From positions 17,519,001-17,579,000 of the forward strand of contig NC_092566.1 in NCBI RefSeq assembly GCF_037975245.1: a DNA stretch of 60,000 nt. The letters run 5' to 3'. Below, in pieces: positions 40,301 through 46,300 of the stretch. The translations under genes and the position numbers were made by a program. The notes beneath the pieces are model-generated. The model had not been told where the DNA came from. It made no database searches and worked only from the letters and a program-made list of their open reading frames with translations. Origin of the DNA: Apostichopus japonicus (lineage: Eukaryota > Echinodermata > Holothuroidea > Aspidochirotida > Stichopodidae). Numbering within the stretch: the first letter of the stretch is position 1; every line of letters begins with the position of its first letter.

Positions 40301-43300
40301 CATACAATTTATATACTACATGTATGTTGTACTGTACTGTACCCCAGCTGCTAAGAATGCTCGTAATGTGTCACATTCCTAAAGGATTGTTGAAATGTCA
40401 AGGTAAAACAGCAAACAATAAATTAATGTCCATTCTACAAGAAAAATACTATGGAAAAAAAATACTGTTCTATAAGTTGCAGATGTGCTTCTGATTAAAT
40501 ATGTTTGACTTACCAGATGGCCCTGAAGTTAAAGCAGCTAGTTACATTTCACTATCTATGGGTGCATTTATGTACAGTACGATACAGTAAATCATAGCCA
40601 TACAGTACCAGGGAGCTGCTGTTAGAATAGCAGCTCCCTGGTCATACACAGGAGTATAGACACACATCTTACATTTTACTACATGGATAGACAGGGAATT
40701 ATTTTATAGTGTTCAAATTTTGTGTAGCAGTTTTGACGTCTCTGCATTTAGTCTCATATAAAATGTTGCACGGTTCCTATGTAAAAAAAACCCTGCTATT
40801 TACATCTTTGCACAGTTTGTACAGTAATTTGTCCACTTTGCACAGCAGTATGTGATGCGTTGTCGGATATATTATTCCGTGTACAATGTTTCAATGGATG
40901 CTAGAATACAATCATACTGCCGAGATGCTGTAGGTACTGTAACAACATTCCACTACATGGATGAGCTATTTAACAGAGCTCAAAGAAAGATACTAAGTTA
41001 CATAATTGAATAACTTGGATGCTACAGTATACTGCACAGAATGACATATACAGAAATAACAGACTCTATCCTAGTGCATACCACATGCATACCAAAATTC
41101 ACTACATGGATGTTATAATATATGGTTTCACATTTGCTTAACAAGGACACATATGCCTACAGTATATAGGTCTTAATATACTGCAACCAACATTTGAGTA
41201 ACAATGAATAGATGCTATGTACACAAAGTTACAGGCACCCATACATGACCCACATACAGACACCTAATCCCCATCAGAATTACCCACAATATATCAACAA
41301 TATTGCTGCATCTTTATTGTTCAGAAGGCCTAACCAACAAACAATTAGGCTTTTTATTCTTTTTGTGTCCAAAAATGATATAATAATTGGCCTGTTATCA
41401 CTTGATATAACCACAAGAAGAATAGGCCTTGACACACTCTGCTTAAACACAGATAGTTGCTTTGAATATTAATTGACAGAAGTTTTTAAAAGGTTTCAAA
41501 TTCCTATTTTGGCAATCATAAAAGAAAGTAATACACTGCACTTGTGCTAATTGAGTGGACGGAGCTGCTGTGATTCGAATGCAGTACAGTACAACAGTCA
41601 TTACTATGGCTTTAAACTGTGATAGGATATATGGTAATGTAAAGGAATTTAAGCAAATTTAACCATCATCAATGCCCTGCAGTGTACGGTGATCAAAAAC
41701 AAAATTTTTAAATTGAAACCTTGTGATAAACAACTCTCGCATACTGTAGATAATAGCTAATATAAAAGAATAATTTTTTATTCCATTTGAAGGTATCACA
41801 GTTTTCATGTTCCTTCATAAACAAGACTAAAGACTTGAACAAGTCTAAATATCACACCATTTTGTGTATTACTCTGAATGTTGTACTGTGTATTACCCTG
41901 TATGTTATACTGTGTATTACCCTGTATGTTATACTGTATATTACCCTGTATGTTATACTGTGTATTACCCTGTACATTATACTGTATATTACCCTGTATA
42001 TTATACTGTGTATTACCCTGTATATTATACTGTGTATTACCCTGTATGTTATACTGTATATTACCCTGTATGTTATACTGTGTATTACCCTGTATGTTAT
42101 ACTGTGTATTACCCTGTATGTTATACTGTGTATTACCCTGAATGTTATACTGTGTATTACCCTGTATGTTATACTGTGTATTACCCTGTATGTTATACTG
42201 TGTATTACCCTGTACATTATACTGTATATTACCCTGTATATTATACTGTGTATTACCCTGTATGTTATACTGTGTATTACCCTGTATGTGTAAGTCATGC
42301 AAAAAGCCCAACAACTTCACTTGGTACAGTACTTCCAAAGTATGTGGCAGCCATAGTACACTGTCTACTTCAAACATGTTGGTAGGAAATTTCAAACTCA
42401 AAGCCCCTGGCACAGATTCCAATGTAATTAACAATAGGTGACATACCACAGTCTAACTGTCACAACATGTTATTGAACCCTCCTTGAAGAGTAGTTGAAC
42501 CACGTAAACAGCTGTTTAGCAGTAATGATAATTCTCATTGACTTGTAACGTACAGTACATGCATGTGTTGCAGCTGTGTTATAGCTAGAAACATTCGAAA
42601 CAGCCATCATCATTCTATACTTGAAATCTCCTAGTCTTCGGGACGGGCGGGCGATGTAAACTTGCTGAGAGGAAGTTTCCTCTTATCAGCGACTTTGTTT
42701 ACTCTGTCATCCAATGGATGCAGCCATGTGTAAATAATTGTTATTGTGTTATTTGTTGGATTATGCCTCATTTTAAGGATAATCTTGTTGTTAGCCCATA
42801 CCAGTCATAGGTACTGGAATGCAATGTTAGCATGCACACTGTACAATCTAGTCCTACTAGAGCAGGCTGTACTAGTATTTCCTGTACAATTTTACTGAAC
42901 ATACTACAATATCTTACGTTCTCAGTCTTCTTACAAAGGCCTCAAAATTTGGGATCTTTACTGGTTGAATGCCAGTGTTCTTTGCTGTTTTGCTATATAA
43001 CATTAATGAGCGTAGACACACGGTAAATTGTCTGATAACAATCGTCATTACAAACAATTGTGCATTTTCTGTACCATTAGAACATGAATGAGCCCCAAAG
43101 GAGTGCTAAACTTATTAGCAAATATATCATTGGAGTTGCTCCCATTTGCCTGTGCAGAAACAGACTTACAGTATGCTGTAAGTCACGAAAGCAACTGTTC
43201 AACTAGTTTAAAGCACTTCCATTTGTTATGAAGTGTGTAAACTTGTAAAATTCTAGGCCTGATAATGGTGCATGTATACCTGTGTATTTAAAGTATATAG

Positions 43301-46300
43301 CTGAAGGCAACCCAGTTTACAACATAGAGACTGTGTTGCAAGGAGCCAACAACAACTCATACTATACAGAGCTATAAATATGCCGGCTTGTCACATTAAA
43401 GTTTAATACCAACTTGACTATTTTAATATCATTTACCTCAAGTCACCTACAATACTGTGTTTATGCCTCAAACCCAATACTCATAACATTCCATTCATAC
43501 TTTATGACTGCCAAAGTTCAAGTCAGACAATCTGTTACTTTCATTCAGCATCCAGTACACATATGTGTGTAATTTTATAATTGTCCTACTATTAATTAAT
43601 TTAATTTGTCCCATTTAGGTCATATCAAGCTGTTGCCGATAAACAAACATTCTTGGCGATACCATTTCTAAGGTACTGTAGGCTGTTTAAATTAACTCGT
43701 TGAACATAACTCATTTGGCATTTATTGCACAGTTAGACCTATGGTATTTTAATAGTATAGTTGGTGGTAAGATTATAAATGGCCTGCAAAAACAATTTAG
43801 TTCTTTCGTCAGGAGTTATGTACAGTAAACACAATGCATTCACAACTTTACAATGTAAGGAAGTATTGGAATTACAGATATCATATTTAAGGTTATCTGT
43901 GGTTAACATCAATCATGTATTAAACAATTAGCAGAGAGCCAGGTTTTAAAGTAAATTGTAAACTTTGGCATGCTACAGAAAATTATGTAACACAATTTGT
44001 AGTTTACAAGATACAAGCCAGTCTAACATTGCACAACTTTAAATTCCCTCTTAGCATACATACATAAGAAAAATAAGAAAAGTAATAAGTACAGTAACCG
44101 TAATAAGTACAGGAACCATAATGAGTGCAGGAACCATCAAAAGTACAGGAACCACAAAAAAGTAAAGGAACCATCATAAGTATGATAACCTAATAAATAC
44201 GGTAACGGTAATATGTACGATAACGTAATAAATACCAATAAAATTACCCATACACAGTAACATACACAGTAACCATAACAAGTATGATAACCGTAACAAG
44301 TACAGTAACCGTAATAAATACAGTAACCGTACATGTGTAGTAACCATACACAGAAACTGTAATAAGTATGATAAACGTAACACGTACAGTAACCGAAATA
44401 AATACTGTAACTGTTACAAGTACGATAACCAAAATAAGTACAGTAACCGTACATAGTAACCATACACAGAAACCGTAATAAGTATGATAAACCTAATACG
44501 TACAGTAACCGAAATAAATACTGTAATGGTTACAAGTACGATAACCGGAATAAGTACAGTTACTGTAATAAGTACGATAACCCTAATAAGTACGATAACC
44601 GTAAAAAGTAGAATAAAGGTAATAAGTAGAATAAACATAATAACTAGATTTGCAGGGAGAGTACAACAGTTTGAGTAAGATACAAAAGAGAATTCTCCTT
44701 AGTGATGAATACCAGTATGAGTGCTAGGCTCGATAGCATGAGTTCCTAATCTTGCACTAGGACCAAGGGTATGAGTACAAAAACAAGTCCATCAGAGCTA
44801 AGTATGAGTGCCAGGTTAAATAGCATGAGTTCCTAACTTTAACTTTACTCTAGGACCCAGTGTATGAGAACAAAAACCAGTCTATACGAGCTACTGTAAG
44901 TATGAGTACCAGTAACCTACAAGTGAGTGTAGGGACTCACCACAAGTGCTTTAATGACTGTCAGCAACTCTTCAAAAACACTGACTTTATTTAAATGGGG
45001 CTTGAGCTGCTTGCCTTTGGTAGTGTCAATTATCGTCAAGCTTTACACCAAACCTGACCAGTAATTACATTACAATAGATCTAAAAATAGCAAACCCTCC
45101 TTCCCCTTTATTCAGCCAAGCAGGTACAGTTAAGTACTACAAGGACAGTGGACTTGATTAAAGCCTAATTTGACATTTTTGTCAACCAAACACTTTGGAG
45201 CCAACATGCAAAGATCAAATTTAAAAACTTTTGAATATTTTTACTTTTATATCTTCATTATTTGAAGTACAATTGTAAATTTGTTTGACAGATCTATTAA
45301 ATAAACTCCACAATTTTGGGGTTTTTGAATCCAATGTTCACTAAATTGCCAATTTTATACTGAAAATGTTGATATGCAAGAGGCTTCATGGGAAAACAAC
45401 CTAACCCAGGGAACTAGTTTTATCTCTTAAATTCTACTTGTCTTTAATTACTTTTTTTTTCAATTAATTAAAAGTCAAAGAGTATGTGCATACATTTCTT
45501 AACTTATTCTAAACATTCTCTAGGTTATCAAACACAACATCTTGTGCAGTATAATACTGAAATTGCCATATATAAGCATCTAAATTTTGGCAAAAACTCC
45601 AATAATATTATGAGCATTAATGAGCTCACTGTAAATTAAAGATAACGGTTATATTCGGTTGGCTTACCCCAAGTGTGAAATATATCCTCCGTCACCCAAA
45701 CAGAAAAACAGGTAAAGAATTTGTACCGTATACAATCCAATAAGAGATTACTAAGACTCCACAGACAAAAGATAATAAACCAACTACCAGCTGTGTACAG
45801 TATGATATATACTGTATACGTGCGTGCTGTATTGACTATGATGTGTGCTACTTGATAAATGGCTACCAATCGACTGTAACTTAATCGCAAGCCTGCCTAT
45901 ACTCCCATACGTTCGGCCAGGCAGTCTTTGCGAGTTCATTCCTCCCACGACGTGAGGTAATTGAAACAGATTCTACCCAGTAGGACGATCTACCATGTAT
46001 GGAGGGACAACCAGCACCGTGGCACGTGGAAGGAATGCTGCGCGGAGGAGTCACGTTCCGGCTTTCACAATAGGCAGATCATTTTACAAACTGTCTCTTC
46101 AGTGGCTTGCTCCTTCGGGGCAGATCACCGTGGTGACAGACCCAGCCAGCTGATATTGGTTGAGTTGATCAAGGAGTGACTTGTTGTTAGGACCAAATGG
46201 GAGAGGTATCATGATACTTGTAGCTTGGGGGGATAATTACTAGCTCACCCCCTCTGTAAGTGAAACTTTTAAAAAATGAAACTGATATTGATGACAGAAG

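Noticed and set aside
41787-42449. Open frames up to 214 codons on both strands
   Set aside because: They are produced by the 24-bp tandem repeat, whose length is a multiple of three. The peptides are pure repeat.
45081-45090. MEF2 consensus CTAAAAATAG (another at 6415-6424) as muscle regulation evidence
   Set aside because: Such AT-rich 10-mers are expected by chance in tens of kilobases of AT-rich DNA.
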